Shown: one piece after another, positions 63,402-64,000 of the stretch
How the letters are laid out: every line of letters starts with the position of its first letter
Numbering within the stretch: position 1 is the first letter of the stretch
Assembly (NCBI RefSeq): GCF_900169275.1
Contig: NZ_FXZC01000009.1
Coordinates: 1-64,000 of the forward strand
Length of the DNA stretch: 64,000 nucleotides
Source of the DNA: Brevibacterium casei CIP 102111
GTDB lineage: Bacteria > Actinomycetota > Actinomycetes > Actinomycetales > Brevibacteriaceae
Reading direction: 5' to 3'
Program-made: the position numbers and the translations under genes
The notes under the pieces: generated by a model
What the model saw: the letters and a program-made list of their open reading frames with translations, nothing else
What the model was told of the DNA's origin: nothing
The model's database searches: none

Positions 63402-64000
63402 ATGGTCGTCGATGCAGTCAGCGCTCTGCGTGAACTGGACTTCGAAATCGCCGCCGGGGCCAACCGTGGCTCGTGGCGTGTGCGCGGCCCTGAGGGAATC
63501 TGGTTCGAAGTATCGCCAGCACCGGCGGTGCCGCATCTGGACGCTCATACTGTTCGCAGCTATACGGCTCATCACGAATGGAGCGGCGGTGTGCTCTTTG
63601 TTGCCGAATCCGCGACGGAGGGAATCATCGAACGCGCGGAGTCCGGAGAACTCGACATTCTCACGACTGCCCCGATACGACTCATCCATTCGGGGATCAC
63701 CTATTCGGTGCACACAGCCGCTACGACGGACCACCGGAGCGAAACACCGAAGCGCGCGCGTCCAGCGTGGACCCGCTGGGCTCTCATACGCTACCTGCTG
63801 CTCAACGATGCTCCTGCGCGACAATCTTCGATCGCGGACGTTCTCGGCGTCAGCCAGCAGGCCGTGTCGAGTGCGCTCAAGATGCTCGGACCATTCGTCG
63901 ACGATGCGGGTGATGGCGTCTATGCCATGGATCGCCAGGGACTGCTGCGACTGTGGATTGATGAGTACCTCGGACCCGGCGGTCAGGAATTCGGGTGGTT
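63402..64000 (+). CDS. Unrecognised protein with a helix-turn-helix, 3' end outside the window
   Basis: An open frame of at least 199 residues runs off the right end. The ATG at 63402 follows GAGGGG by 5 bases. Residues 1-110 are an alpha/beta part (MVVDAVSALRELDFEIAAGA, then HEWSGGVLFVAESATEG); residues about 150-170 form a clear helix-turn-helix (SSIADVLGVSQQAVSSALKM) in a winged-helix/MarR-like layout, preceded by ALIRYLLLND. It has ATA codons and a weaker GC bias than the rest of the window, suggesting transfer. Proteins with an HTH next to a second gene are typical of AbiE-like or other regulatory pairs, but the partner is not visible, so no function is proposed. Confidence 0.75.
   Translation, partial: MVVDAVSALRELDFEIAAGANRGSWRVRGPEGIWFEVSPAPAVPHLDAHTVRSYTAHHEWSGGVLFVAESATEGIIERAESGELDILTTAPIRLIHSGITYSVHTAATTDHRSETPKRARPAWTRWALIRYLLLNDAPARQSSIADVLGVSQQAVSSALKMLGPFVDDAGDGVYAMDRQGLLRLWIDEYLGPGGQEFGW

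Overview
The window looks like chromosomal DNA of a high-GC actinobacterium, most likely a Brevibacterium or a close relative (an inference from gene content, not a database match). Support comes from strong G/C-ending codon use, many GTG and TTG starts, a mycothiol-type deacetylase (MshB), a ferredoxin followed by an actinobacterial succinyldiaminopimelate aminotransferase, a monomeric NADP-isocitrate dehydrogenase, a DUF222/HNH endonuclease, and many promoters of the form TAnnnT, 6-7 bases, ATG, the signature of leaderless transcripts. No rRNA, tRNA, IS element, prophage or CRISPR array was seen.

Layout. 1-12 kb: the tail of a sortase-anchored surface protein, then small enzymes and transporters (acetyltransferase, thioesterase, VOC and DinB proteins, a DUF368 polyprenyl-phosphate transporter, thiol peroxidase, PIG-L deacetylase, a lipoprotein, a flavin monooxygenase diverging from an MFS pump, a secreted Gly-rich protein paired with a lipoprotein, CtaG). 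12-20 kb: a large DUF222/HNH endonuclease behind an AT-rich promoter, a HhH-GPD glycosylase, YchJ and DUF2087 proteins, a phosphoribosyltransferase and a carboxylesterase. 20-25.7 kb: the most distinctive locus, a six-gene surface operon with a VWA/SpaA-like adhesin, three alternate-signal (TasA/camelysin-like) exported proteins, a dedicated SipW/ER-type signal peptidase, and an LPRTG wall-anchored protein. A large LuxR-type (LAL) ATPase regulator converges on it. 28.8-40 kb: a winged-helix protein, a lipid kinase, a HerA-like ATPase, PLP synthase pdxS-pdxT with a divergent MocR-type regulator, a phosphopantetheinyl transferase, a LapA-like membrane protein and icd. 40.5-46.5 kb: thymidine kinase, alpha/beta hydrolase, a DASS anion symporter, an OYE-family reductase with an MBL hydrolase, and a PH-domain protein. 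46.7-53.1 kb: a complete oligopeptide ABC transporter operon. 53.3-62.8 kb: TypA, MshB, VanW, GNAT, FdxA, DapC and citrate synthase. The last 0.6 kb opens an unrecognised, less GC-biased gene with a helix-turn-helix that runs off the window.

Working together: the 20-25.7 kb operon has the parts for a Bacillus TasA-like surface fibre system (secretion peptidase, fibre-like subunits, wall anchor, adhesin). pdxS/pdxT make pyridoxal phosphate, and the adjacent MocR protein is the natural regulator, but its PLP-binding lysine is replaced by threonine. The OppABC(DF) genes form one uptake system. GltA and Icd are TCA-cycle steps on opposite sides of the window. A recurring feature is that intergenic gaps carry short tandem repeats, each of different sequence and period (15, 18, 19, 21, 33, 38 and 49 bp), often next to terminator-like hairpins.
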